Under the pieces are notes generated by a model. The model was not told the origin of the DNA. It ran no database searches and worked only from the letters and a program-made list of their open reading frames with translations. DNA of 64,000 bases from Poa pratensis (Eukaryota > Streptophyta > Magnoliopsida > Poales > Poaceae). The first letter of the stretch is position 1; each line of letters begins with the position of its first letter. The stretch spans positions 18,166,877 through 18,230,876 of the forward strand of contig CAMZMU010000055.1 of NCBI GenBank assembly GCA_947311845.1, in the 5' to 3' direction. The translations under genes and the position numbers were made by a program. Below, piece after piece: positions 1 to 11,704 of the stretch.

Positions 1-1400
<1,400 letters not shown>

Positions 1401-1830
1401 GGTCGCGCGATGCGCGGGCTAGCTGATGATCGATATACTGATCATATATGCAGGCTGCTATCTTCATGCGTGCATGCATGCATGGATGCATCCTTGCATG
1501 AGGATTCAAGAAGATTCTAGAGGAGCAAAGTAATTAATAGCGCAATAAGGAGGCCCTCGATCGGTTGCTAAGAGCTGTGAAGTAGCTGAATTTTCTTCCG
1601 CCGGAGTGGGAGCTGCAGGCAGTACTATTAGCAGGCTGACAATGTAGCTCTGTAATGGAGAAATTTATCAGCTTCACAGGCTAACTAAACCGGTAACTAT
1701 GGGACCTTGTACTATATATCTAGCATTTCATATATATCAGACAGATAAATTACTGAAGGGATTTATTGACAGTTGCAATACTTATACTTTGATTGGCTAC
1801 TTTAAGCCATATAAAACTTACTAGCAATTA
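1401..1830. other. 3' flank of the WIP gene, no further gene
   Basis: This stretch probably contains the 3' UTR of the zinc-finger gene and then AT-rich spacer. It has a short run of GCATGCAT-type palindromes near 1470-1495. No reading frame or transposon end is recognisable. Confidence 0.5.
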
Positions 1831-2085
1831 CTCCCTCCCTCTCAAAATATAAGACGTCCCTAAATTTCGCTGGTCAATAACCTACAACTTTGACTATGAT
1901 TTATACTTCTAATATGTCCACAAAATTAGTATAATGATATATGAAATGAAAGAATTTTGCAAGACGAATCCAACGATACCATTTAAACATTCTCAATCCA
2001 TATAATTTAGTATATATTAATGGTCAAAATCGGACATCAAAGACCAGCATAAAATAGCACGCCTTATATTTTGGAACGGAGGGAG
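1831..2085. mobile_element. Stowaway-type MITE (Tc1/mariner superfamily)
   Basis: The element begins CTCCCTCCCTCTCAAAATA and ends in the matching inverted sequence TATTTTGGAACGGAGGGAG, and is flanked on both sides by the dinucleotide TA (1829-1830 and 2086-2087), the target of Tc1/mariner elements. It is 255 bp, AT-rich and non-coding. Confidence 0.92.
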
Positions 2086-2087
2086 TA

Positions 2088-3239
2088 AGTTATAAATATT
2101 TATCATATTTTTATCTCAAATTTACACCAATAGAACTATTGTGAATAGGAGCTCCTTTTTGTTTAGATATAAATATTTTGTAATTTTATTGGACAGATTC
2201 AAGCTTTGACCATATATCTATTTTGCTTGTCAATACCTACAAAATCATCACTTTTAAACGCTAATTTCGAATATTAATCCAACAATATAAATTTTGTTGT
2301 CACATAATACACACATTATTAGACAATTAAACTGTTGGTCAAATCTTGAACTTAGCCACTCATAATATGCCTTCCATTCTTGACAAATAGAGTATTTTTC
2401 AATAGAATGATGTTACTATTACAATTTCACACTTATAAGTATAATTGCAATAAAGTTGATACAATAAACTCATTAAATTCAACACCGACGGTTCAATTAA
2501 TTTCTGCATTTTAACCAAATACAGATTCCACATTCCACCATGCCCTTTTTTATATATTTGGTGATGGAAAACTAATTGGCCTCTAGTTTAGCGACTTTAA
2601 GGTTATTTGTTGTGGGTTGCACTTTCTTTAATGGCACACACTTAGGGCATCTCCATTGGAGTATAGAATGCATCTTTATATATTTTTGACTCTTTAATGT
2701 CATCTCTAGAATTTAATGCTTGCAGAAGAGAATATTTTTGCGATGATTAAATTAACTTAGTGAGCATATTATGAAGTGGTGAAATCTACTACAACGAAGA
2801 AGAAAGAATATCCCTTAACCAGAGAAAAAAACTCTCAAGTTTAAGAAAAGCGCCTTTTATCAAAAAAACTCTCTTCTTTCACACTTCCAAGAATTATTAG
2901 ATTTCATGTGTGTTTAGTTTTACGCCTTGTTGGTGTGACCTTCTAAATAACTTTTAAGTGCTAATTACTACTCTGCTAGCAAATTGATATACGCAACATA
3001 TGGAGCTATACAGTTCAAAATAAATTGTAGAAGCTTCTTGACTACCAGTAGTTAGTAGTTAATACAATGGTCAAACTCCATTTTGACAGTGAGATAATTT
3101 TCAAATTTAACTCGAATTCATGCAACTATGTGAACATCGTCGAGGATGTAGCCCAAAATGCAGTTTTAAAATGAAATGCACAAGTGTAGACACTTGTTTT
3201 TTAAGATAAAAGCATCAAAATCGTTGCTACCCGTAGTCA
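2088..3239. other. AT-rich intergenic DNA
   Basis: No gene is visible. At 2643-2660 the sequence TTAGGGCATCTCCATTGGA resembles one end of a Tourist/Harbinger MITE next to a TTA target, but no matching second end was found. Confidence 0.4.
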
Positions 3240-3905
3240 GGTCGGGTGCATTATTTTTTTTGGTCTGGTTCAAATGAAAATGAATATAATTTATACTTTA
3301 CTTTTATACTTCTCAATGTCTTATTTTTAGCATGTTATAGCATTGAAAGTATAATTTTGTTCGTTCGAATAGTTTAACCACACAACAAGCAACATTACTA
3401 ATATTAGTTGGTGTTTCTGTTTATAGTGAATATTTGAAAGATACTAAATTGTATTTTGTAGGAAAGTTTGTTTGTAGCTATATTTTATACAACGTATAAT
3501 TTGTAAAATCGCTAAGTATTTATGGTACAGATTCATAAACAATACGGTCTAACAAATGTCTCAATTGCAGTTTCTAGTGTATGAGTAAAAACTTTATGGA
3601 AGCTTGTAGAGTATAAACTAAACTAATGAGACTACATTTTCAATGTCCAAATTATCTAGCAACTTAAAATTTAACAAAGTGGGCATGCATTTGTACTAGG
3701 TATTGAAACAATGTTGTTTATTGTAATCAACAATGAAAAATAGTGTGGAATCGAGGATGTTTGCATATGTAGATTTTATTATTTGATATGCTCTTATGTA
3801 ATGTGTTTGTTATCATACGGTGTACAGAAGCCCCCCTCCCACGCCTACATTTATAAAATAAAATAAATGTTGGGTAAAATTAAACATGTAATCATTTTAT
3901 TATTA
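3240..3905 (+). repeat. AT-rich dispersed repeat, copy 1 (unclassified)
   Basis: About 650 bp that align by eye, in the same order and strand, with 59705-60335, and in part in reverse orientation with 63010-63400. Shared landmarks include TTTAGCATGTTATA, AGTATTTATGGTA, TTTCTAGTGTATGA, GTTTGCATATGTA, TTGTTATCAT and AAATTAAACATGTAA. No terminal repeats or coding capacity were recognised, so the class is unknown. It is probably a decayed transposon or the non-coding part of a larger one. Confidence 0.6.
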
Positions 3906-4090
3906 TTACTATTATTATTATTATGTTAAGATACTCCTTTCGTCTCAAAATGTAAGCTGCGCATGATTTTTCTATTTAATTTAGGGTTCGACCAATAATA
4001 ACACCAAAGTATATGGAAAAAGTTAATCATACTTTATTTTTAACAATAGAATATAAGTTTGGAGTTTTCTATTCTCGATTCTCATGACCC

Positions 4091-4384
4091 GAGAACCTGC
4101 CTGTGGTAGGATGGTTATGAGGATGGTTATACCCCCAGCTCACCAGAATTCAAATCACAGATTTGGCTTAGTGTTTCTCATTTAGGCGGAATATTTTTCA
4201 GTGGGAGGCGACGTTCCCGTCAACAGCGAGACGCCTGTGGTGACTTCGTCAATTTCAAGACGCGACCACCGGCTCAGTCTTTTGGAGGTGCTCATAGGGG
4301 TAGGGTGTGCGTATGTGCGTTAATAGGGGTGAGTGTGTGCACATGTATGTGAGGGTCTACGTTGTATGTTTCGCAAAAAAAAAA
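4091..4384 (+). mobile_element. SINE, Au-like, full length
   Basis: The 5' part carries a tRNA-related promoter: an A-box-like stretch near GTAGGATGGTTA and a B-box-like GAATTCAAATC. The body has the blocks CAGTGGGAGG, GACGTTCCCGTC, GGTGACTTCGT, CCGGCTCAGTCT, GGAGGTGCTCATAGGGGTAG and GTGTGCG, which I recognise from the Au SINE of wheat relatives. It ends in an A-run at 4375-4384. A short possible target duplication, GACCC, lies at 4086-4090 and 4385-4389. A second, 5'-truncated copy of the same 3' end lies near 62660 on the other strand. Confidence 0.8.
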
Positions 4385-4440
4385 GACCCTGAACGGTCGG
4401 TCTACTTGCCCGTCCGATAAGCCAGACTTAGTACGTACTT

Positions 4441-5104
4441 TTTTTTTGCGAGGAAGGACAAGCTTACATCACCAAGATTCACACATAAAAGCCAGAAAAC
4501 AAGAAAATTACAAGGAAGTCCTTCTGAGCTTTGGCACCGTCGTCGTCGAGCAGAACGCTGCGCCGGCGAAACCTGCCGTAACACCTCCGAAACCTTGGAC
4601 TGGGAGGCTCCCCATCGTGACCAGGAAGTCGACGCTCCTCGGTACCAGAGCACCTCCACCCTGCGCAACGGACGGCGACACCATCTTTGTCAACTGCAAG
4701 CCCACCTTCAAGATCTACAAACGCCGAATCCGCCACCTCTCGGACTCCGGCAAGGGGAAGTCCTGCACGAGCACTCCACGGAGCCACGAGTAAGAACAGG
4801 ACGGCCGATCCGCGGCGAACCTCCACCGGAGCCGCACCATCGGAGGAGAAGACCACCGCCACCAAAAGCCACTCCGGCACCACCGCTACCTCCCCAGCGC
4901 CGCGGTTGGCACCCCACGCACACCTAGGCTATATACACACCGGGATCCATGGATTCCCGTCCTCCCGCCGCCGAAGCGGCCGCGGAGGGCGAGGGATCCG
5001 ACGAATCGCTGGCGGTGAGCTGGCGTGTGCGGTTTCGCCCAAGAAATCGCCTTTCTGCACTGTAGATGGGGAAAGGGATGAGGTCCAAGCTCTTTTTGCG
5101 TATT
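4441..5104 (-). mobile_element. Non-LTR retroposon (5'-truncated or non-autonomous LINE-type), minus strand
   Basis: The insertion is bounded by a perfect 17-bp direct repeat, AGACTTAGTACGTACTT, at 4424-4440 and 5105-5121, a target-site duplication of typical length for LINE machinery. Its left end is a T-run followed by GCGAGGAAGG, which is a poly-A tail on the minus strand. The interior is GC-rich and matches the style of LINE 3' regions in Triticeae. Several overlapping frames of 70-140 codons exist on both strands; none shows a recognisable domain. Confidence 0.85.
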
Positions 5105-5121
5105 AGACTTAGTACGTACTT

Positions 5122-5662
5122 AGTAGTACAATTGTCAAGGTAGTTAGCTAGGAATACATGCATGGTCTATAGGTGGAGCATCGAGCATGCCCTTCAAAAA
5201 TGGTCCTCTCTCCTTAAGTGCATGCACGCGCGCGTTCCATGGCAGTAGCGACTAAGAATTTCAACATTCTCCCTGGAGACAGACTCAGACGAAGTCAAAC
5301 TGCGACAACGACGAGGATGACGACGCACGCGCAGCTACCGCCTAGCGAGACTGATCAGTCACCAGACACGAACAAAAGCACAAAGTTTAGCTAGCCTCGA
5401 CAAGGGTCGCGACCTAGATCGATGAAGTGTACGCACGCAAGCACCACCTGGAGATAATTATGGCACAAAATGGCTTTATCAGGTCTGGTATATGCTTTCC
5501 TTGGCCACAATTCCAAAGCACTCTCGACGTATGAACCTTTTCGACCAAGTCCAACTTTGTGGCGCCCCTGGACCGCAACCCAGGTCACACTACTGGCTAC
5601 GGCCTTATATAAACTCGTCGTCTCCAGCCTTCACTTGGTGTGAGTGCTTTGGTATGCAAGAA
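5122..5662. other. Intergenic DNA with an isolated TATA-like motif
   Basis: No gene is supported. A TATATAAA motif at 5606-5613 follows a GC-rich stretch and looks promoter-like, but no convincing reading frame lies downstream. Confidence 0.3.
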
Positions 5663-6190
5663 AAAAGTGATATTGATCGCGCAAGTAAAGGTTTCAGGTG
5701 TAAAAACATGTTAGTGCGCTGGCTTGACCAGGAGAAAATGTGGGCAGGTAAACTAACTAGTCCGTGCGCGTGTTTTTACTCGATCGATTGGACCGTCGTA
5801 TCCCTGTCATATATATTTATAAGCGAAAAAAAAAAAAAACGCATTTGAACGAAGTTGATGGAACACTAAGTATTTTCATCTTAATACTAGTGGCACGAAA
5901 AAGAAGAACTACATTTCAGTTTTACAATACAATGGGGCTGAAGTGCTCGGAGATGATAATCTGATTAATTAAGCATGTGGCCGATTTATACAATAATTTG
6001 TTTCGGTATTGCTGGGATGGAAGGAAAAGTGATATTGATCGCGCAAGTAAAGGTTTCAGGTGTAAAAATATGTCAGTGCACTAGCTTGACCAGGAGAAAA
6101 TGTGCGCAGTAAATGAGTAAACTAACTATCCCGTGTGCGTGTTATTACTCTATCCACCTGAGTTGTAACCCTGTCATATATATTTTTAAG
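5663..6190 (+). repeat. Pair of diverged direct repeats of about 165 bp
   Basis: Copy A (5663-5823) and copy B (6025-6190) both run from AAAAGTGATATTGATCGCGC to CCCTGTCATATATATTT, with scattered substitutions and small indels. The 200 bp between them is not repeated. Neither copy has coding potential. Confidence 0.8.
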
Positions 6191-6489
6191 AAGAAAATAG
6201 TGTTGTCCTTTCATTTATTAAAATATGTAAGAAAGCAACATAAAGAGGTCGAAAAACAAAAACAGTGACAACAAAAGGCTTATCCCTTACATTGAGGAAC
6301 TCAAGTGCTTCGCGCCCGCGTGGCTCCAAAAGGCCGCTTCTTTCTCTGAAGCAACATTGATCACTGGAGAGTATATGTACCACGAAAAAAAACTTGCATT
6401 CTGCTCCTTCCAAATCTCACATAAAACTATCATGCCTAAGATGCAAGTGCCTTACTTAATTGTTTGTACTCTCTCTCCATTCCTATAAA

Positions 6490-7950
6490 CACTACGCCTC
6501 ATTTACTCGGTGTCCGGGACGCTCAACAAAGCCAGTTTTGCACTTGGCAAAGTCTTTTTTTTTTTTGAACAAGGGGAGGGATCCCGAGTGCTTTATTCGG
6601 TGGGCATAAGTTTTACAACAAGGACCTCAGTGAAAAAGAAAATTACAACCAAGCCCTTGGCATTTACAAAAAGGACCTTAGCTAGACAACTGGAATCACA
6701 ATCGGGCCCTTCTCCACCGAGCAAATGATGCAACTCAACACGAGAGCCATCGTCGCCGACGCCGGGGACTAAACCACTTGGGTACAGCGAGATGTTGAAC
6801 GCCACCATGGAATTGCGAAGGGGCCTCCGCAGCGGCACACCGGCCTGGAGGTTGAAGACGCCGTGGCACATATCGTACCATAGCATAGAGTAGCCCCTTT
6901 GGCTAGAGATAACGACGGCGTCGATTCGCCGCCATTGATGAACTCTGTAAATAGCAGCACAAAATCCCCAGGAAGCCACCGAACCGAAGCTTCTGCCTTC
7001 TTCTCCGCAACCTCCGCGCCATAGAAGAGCATCAACTTCTGATCGAGAAGCTCCCACAAGCCTAGTTTCCGGACGCCAAGCAGGATGCATCAATTCGCCA
7101 ACAATCTCTAGATTCTTGCCACAATCCAGAGGAGGCAAATCGAATAAAGGGCAGCAAAAAACCAGGGATTCGGCCTTATGAAAGCTGAAAATCCTTCCCT
7201 TCACCACGCACTCCAACCACAGGAGCAGCGTATCCAGAAAAAGAAGAAGATCCCGAGCCCAGAGCTGGCCGGAAAGCTCCAGATCGATACTTCCTTTGCG
7301 TACCTTATTCGGAGAGATGCGAAGCTTCTTCAACTTCACATACGGCGTCGCCTGCCACCAGCGCACAGCAGCTAAGAAGAAGAAGACCAGGGCGCGGCGG
7401 ATCTGGCCGCCGAGATCCGCCGTCCTACTCTCAGTCGCCATATAGGCTAAAGCAGCAAAGCAGTTACATCTAATCCTAAGACTAATATGTACAGGCCAGG
7501 CGACGCGTCTAGGCCCACGCCGAGCAGCATCGCTGCCGGAGAGAAGCAAGGAGCGCGCCGGCAAGGCGGTGGCGGAGAAGTTGGGAACGACTCTCAAACT
7601 ACTGTTTGGGAGCTCACGAGAGAGGCACCTCTTCTAAGAAGCTGGGAATCACAAAGTCTTTGTCTGAGTGTTACACATGGCAAAAAACACTCGCATAGGA
7701 CTTGTAGGCAAAGGGTTCTTTACCAAGTATTTTTCGTCGGGTACTTAGCAAAAAAAAAAGCACGATAGAGACGGTTGTGCCACGTGCAATGGTGGTTTAC
7801 GGAGTGTCAGACAGAAGACACTCGGCAAATCTATGTGCCATGGAATGTCAAGTTCACAGGTTCGTGCCACATGTCCCCTTTGTCGAGTGTAGCACTCAAC
7901 AAGGTCCTAGTTCCCGAGTGCAACACTCGGCAAAGAGGTGACAAACCTTT
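6490..7950 (+). mobile_element. CACTA-type transposon fragment with a nested retroposon
   Basis: A CACTA motif starts at 6490. The following sequence and the part beyond the nested insertion carry many sub-terminal repeats of the form ACTCGGCAAA or CGAGTGTAGCACTC (for example near 7827, 7877 and 7915), the arrangement typical of plant CACTA transposons. No matching 3' terminus or transposase was found, so this is a truncated or internally deleted copy. The element is split by the retroposon at 6558-7651. Confidence 0.6.
6558..7651 (-). mobile_element. Non-LTR retroposon nested in the CACTA fragment, minus strand
   Basis: The direct repeat CAAAGTCTTT at 6548-6557 and 7652-7661 brackets a segment that begins with a T-run and GAACAAGGGGAGGG, a minus-strand poly-A end. 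On the minus strand a single open frame covers 6593-7597 (334 codons), with an internal start MATESRTADL at 7441 giving 282 residues. I do not recognise a domain. The frame lies within a retroposed segment and may be element-encoded or chance. Confidence 0.75.
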
Positions 7951-7961
7951 TTTTTTTTGCA

Positions 7962-8910
7962 ATAATTACTACGTTACAAACAATTCAAATATACATATGT
8001 ATTCACACCAGTTCATAATACACACACATCACATCCTAGTAAAATGATCAAGATCGGCAATATGATTACAAATCACATATATAGCACTAGATCACAACAA
8101 AGGAGCATAAGATAATCATCGAAACTTAACAAATGACCAAAGTACACACTAATATCCATAATTTGTATAGTTACCATATTCATGATGGGCGGATCTCCCT
8201 TAGGGCGAGAGGTAGGGTGACTGCCTGTATTTTTTAGCGAAAATGTTTAGATACACGTGTTTATTATACACGTGTTTTTCTAGACAATTTGAGTACCCGT
8301 ACGTCAAAACAAACTCCGTGTAACAAAGTTGTGCTTAGTTTAGTGAACACCATACGATGACAAGACGGGGTCAGGAGGGGAGGAGGGCACCTCACCGGAG
8401 GAAGCCCTAGTGGTAGGGACCTGCGGCTCGAGCTGGATCATCGCATGTCGTGTGTACGAGTAGCTACTACTTAAGCTAACACGTGGATGGGTTGTTCAGG
8501 AATGTCAACAAAGGCGGGCCGCGGCCCGGGCCAGTGCGCGCGCATATACTGTACGTGCAAACGTGGGGAACAAAATGCTGTGAAGCCCGCCACGAGGGCC
8601 TGTCGGTTTGCGACGACCCACGGACGGCCATTTTCCCACTCGGTCGCGGCCCGATCGAGCAGAAGCTACGAACCATGGACACAGAGCAAGGAGATATGAC
8701 ACGATGGCGGTGCGAACGATCACCGGCCGCGCGCGTCTGCGTATAGGGCCAGCCGGCCGAAGGCCGATGGTTTGTGTACATCCGCACCGTGGCCCCTGGA
8801 TAGCTCGGATAAAGCTAACGCCAGCACGACGTTCTGTCCAGCAGCACCGGCAGGCCAGCAGGTGCATTGTTCACATGGTGCAGGGGGATTAAATTTGACA
8901 TGCATCACAA
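7962..8910. other. Intergenic DNA
   Basis: AT-rich to 8470, then GC-richer to about 8880. Several short overlapping frames on both strands at 8470-8980 show no domain and look like composition effects. Confidence 0.35.
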
Positions 8911-9042
8911 CACATCTTTTTTTTTTGAACCATGCACATCTTTCATTTTTTTTGCGAATGATGCACATTTTTCATGTTTAGCTCCATATCTCGAACAACA
9001 CATGTGTTTTTTTTTTTTGCGAGCTAAAACAACACATGTGTT
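8911..9042. repeat. Cluster of three micro-insertions of A-tail stubs with target duplications
   Basis: Three short inserts lie side by side. (1) CACATCTTT is repeated at 8911-8919 and 8935-8943 around a 15-bp insert of T-run plus GAACCATG. (2) ATGCACAT(C/T)TTTCAT at 8932-8946 and 8961-8975 surrounds a T-run plus GCGAATG. (3) AACAACACATGTGTT at 8994-9008 and 9028-9042 is a perfect 15-bp repeat around a 19-bp insert of T-run plus GCGAGCTAA. Each insert looks like the last bases of a minus-strand retroposon tail. Confidence 0.7.
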
Positions 9043-10288
9043 AGCCCTCGAATCTGTAAACTTTCTCGTTTCTCTGCCATGCACGCGTCACCCTGCTTCT
9101 CCAACCTTATCACTTCCTGTCTCCATCAGACATAAGAGTACTCTTAACTTGAGACTGATTCCCTGGCCGGCGAAGCATGCGGTCGTTTGAATTTGCGCCG
9201 TTATGAAAGGAAAAACAGAGATAAAATAACTAAACGCGGATCACCAAGGAGACCGAGAGGTACGTTTGAATCTGTACTAACTTAAGACTGTTCTTCCCTA
9301 CGATCATCAGCCTTCAAATGAAGCGCAAACGACCCTCTGCAGCCTTGCTTTTCACGACAGGGCATAGGTGAGGTAGATGTGGTATATTAGCACGACAGGT
9401 ATAGGTTTAGAACGTACAGGTTAGTGCATTCGTAAATTAAGCCCTCATAAATCAGAACTCTACCCTATTCAGCCTTGCTTGAATTAGCAATCCAACAAAA
9501 GATATTGCAGTCAAGAGATCCCGACCGGGAAGCGAACAAGCGTGCATTCTCCCCTTGCAATACTAATACTAATACTAAAACCAATACTAATGCTAAAGCG
9601 CGCGTTATCCTGACCAAAGTGTGATTCGCGACACAGACATATGTGATTTGCGGTAGCTGCAAGGAAGAGGTTGAACAAAGTAAACAATGCAGTAACATTA
9701 GATTATGTGCAACGGTCACGTCATGCAGATCACCGAATTATTAGTGAACTGGACGTTTTGGTTTTATAAAAATTTAGCCCACTCATGGACATAGTAAAGA
9801 GGCCGTTGTATTATCCAAAATCTTCAGACAACGGTCTAAATCCTTGTCGTCTTGACCGCTAATTTGTCTTTCAGCCTGTTACCGCTTAATAAGAAGAGAA
9901 CAAAATGACCCTGTATTGTTTTCTGCTCATACAGTTGAGATTTCCGCCGCATTCCAATTTCAGCAGCGGATCCAACAACATCGCAATCACATTTCGAGAG
10001 AAGCATGTATTTGTGAGTCATCATGCTGACGGAAGCATGAATTAGTCCAGCAAGTACTTACATTTGTCATCTGAAATTTGGAAAGACTGTTGATCAGCTA
10101 AAGTCTAGACTGTAGAGTTTTCCGTGGCTTGTTGCGTCCGTGTCACATTTCAAAGAATGTGCAAGTCTGAAATGACAGTAGTCGGCCGGCAGTGTGAGAA
10201 CTAGAGAAGAAGGTGCGGCAAGACGAGACATACAGTGGATGACTCGGAGCCTCAGCTGGTGCATTCCCGCAGTCAAATTATTCCCATG
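9043..10288. other. Intergenic DNA with a short ACTAAT microsatellite
   Basis: No gene is supported. A degenerate ACTAAT/ACCAAT repeat lies at about 9560-9597. The 84-codon minus-strand frame across it owes its repetitive leucine/valine tract to this microsatellite. Confidence 0.4.
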
Positions 10289-10592
10289 GAATTAGTCGAA
10301 GTATTTTTTTTCTTTTGCAGGTTGAATTAGTCGAAGTAGAATGTGCGGCAAAACGAGACATACAGTAGACTTTTTTAGAGAAAATACAGTAGACATTTTT
10401 TGAGATGGAAATACAGTAGACTTCAGTGGGAAAGTCAGTGGTATTTTTTTTTGAGGAATGGTAAATTGATGCTACCTCGGTAAGAACTGAAGGACATGTC
10501 TATGGATAGGAATTCAAAACTGTCTCAAGTCAAATCAGGCCAAGTCAAGTCCAGTTTATATAATCGTCAAAAAAACAAATCCAGTTTATATA
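10213..10592. repeat. Second cluster of micro-insertions with target duplications
   Basis: Four short inserts. GAATTAGTCGAAGTA (10289-10303, 10324-10338) flanks a 20-bp T-rich insert ending GCAGGTT. ATACAGTAGAC occurs three times (10360-10370, 10384-10394, 10411-10421), separated by a 13-bp insert (T-run, AGAGAAA) and a 16-bp insert (A, T-run, GAGATGGAA). TCCAGTTTATATA (10550-10562, 10580-10592) flanks a 17-bp insert that ends in an A-run and is therefore in plus orientation. In addition, a 24-bp near-perfect direct repeat beginning GTGCGGCAA lies at 10213-10236 and 10343-10366. Confidence 0.7.
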
Positions 10593-11394
10593 TCGCATGG
10601 GCATCGTTGGCTGGGCCGTTAGTGGGGCTATTTGAGCGGTTGTGTAAAAGTGCTGCAACACTTGTACTCAGGCCTCATTTATTATGGGCTCTGTGACCTG
10701 ACCACGTTTCAACGGATTGTATCTTTATCAGGCTCTGTTTATGGCTTCAGGCCTATCTTCAGATTCAAATAACCAGCGAAATCAGGATGCACGTGAAAAA
10801 AAATTACTTTCAGACGAAGAGAAACGGTGGAACTAAACCACCGCCGGCAAGGATTGGTGGAAGCATCAACGAATCGTAAACATGAGTAGAGGCTGTCAAA
10901 TCGCTTTATTAACACAAGACTAGCTTTTAATCAGTGGCTGAGGCAGCAAAAGTTCCTTGACAGGCAACTAGGGCACTAGGCAAGTGACCCGCAGCCTTTT
11001 GGCTATGATTGGGTAACTTATTATGCTAGACTGCAAGTAGCATTAGTCCTACATCACTGCTTATGGATGATAATCAAAGTGCCCCTATAAACAATGAGAA
11101 CATGTGAGACATAGCCATCCACAAATCTAGACTGTTTAAGTTATCAAACAAGATCAGGTGTCGTCCTTCTCGCTACAAATTAGAAAAGAGTAGACAAGGA
11201 GGGAGCAGACTGATTAAACACAAGACAATGGTTTAGGAAGAAGAAGAAATACTAACAAGTAATAGAGAACGACAGAAACTTTGCTTTAAAAATATAAAAG
11301 ACATAAATTTATGTCGTATAAGAACTTCACGTGGAGAGATAAATTGCAAACCATGGTGTGTGCGGAAATTATATAAGCATATGAAGGTCAAGTT
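10593..11394. other. Intergenic DNA
   Basis: No reading frame, RNA gene or transposon end was recognised. Confidence 0.35.
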
Positions 11395-11704
11395 CTTTTG
11401 GGGCTTCTCCAGGAAGCCGCCCTTCCCCAGCTTCGTGGAGAAGCGGCTCCCAAATTTAGCTAGGTTAGAGCATCTCCAACCATGGTTGCCAAAATCGGCG
11501 CGGACAGTGACCGGACAACCTCCAAAGTTGGGCTCCTACAACCGCATCCCCCAAAACGAAAGCACAAACTCATGCAATCACATGCAACATCGATCCGATC
11601 ATTGCGGATTCAAATTACAAACCAAATATGTCGAATTAAACACGAAATAAACGAAGTTCAACAAGTTATCCGATACAAGAATGATGATGAGAAGTGATAT
11701 CTTC

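Noticed and set aside
2643..2660. Tourist/Harbinger MITE starting TTAGGGCATCTCC
   Set aside because: No second inverted end or target duplication was found within reach.
3930..4080. Stowaway-like start ACTCCTTTCGTCTCAAAATG
   Set aside because: One end only and diverged; not enough to define an element.
4362..5106. Several frames of 70-143 codons on both strands
   Set aside because: All lie within the SINE tail and the retroposon at 4441-5104 and are explained by its GC-rich composition.
5606..5613. TATATAAA as a promoter for a small gene at 5640-5960
   Set aside because: The downstream frames have no homologous motif and part of them lies in the repeat that recurs at 6025.
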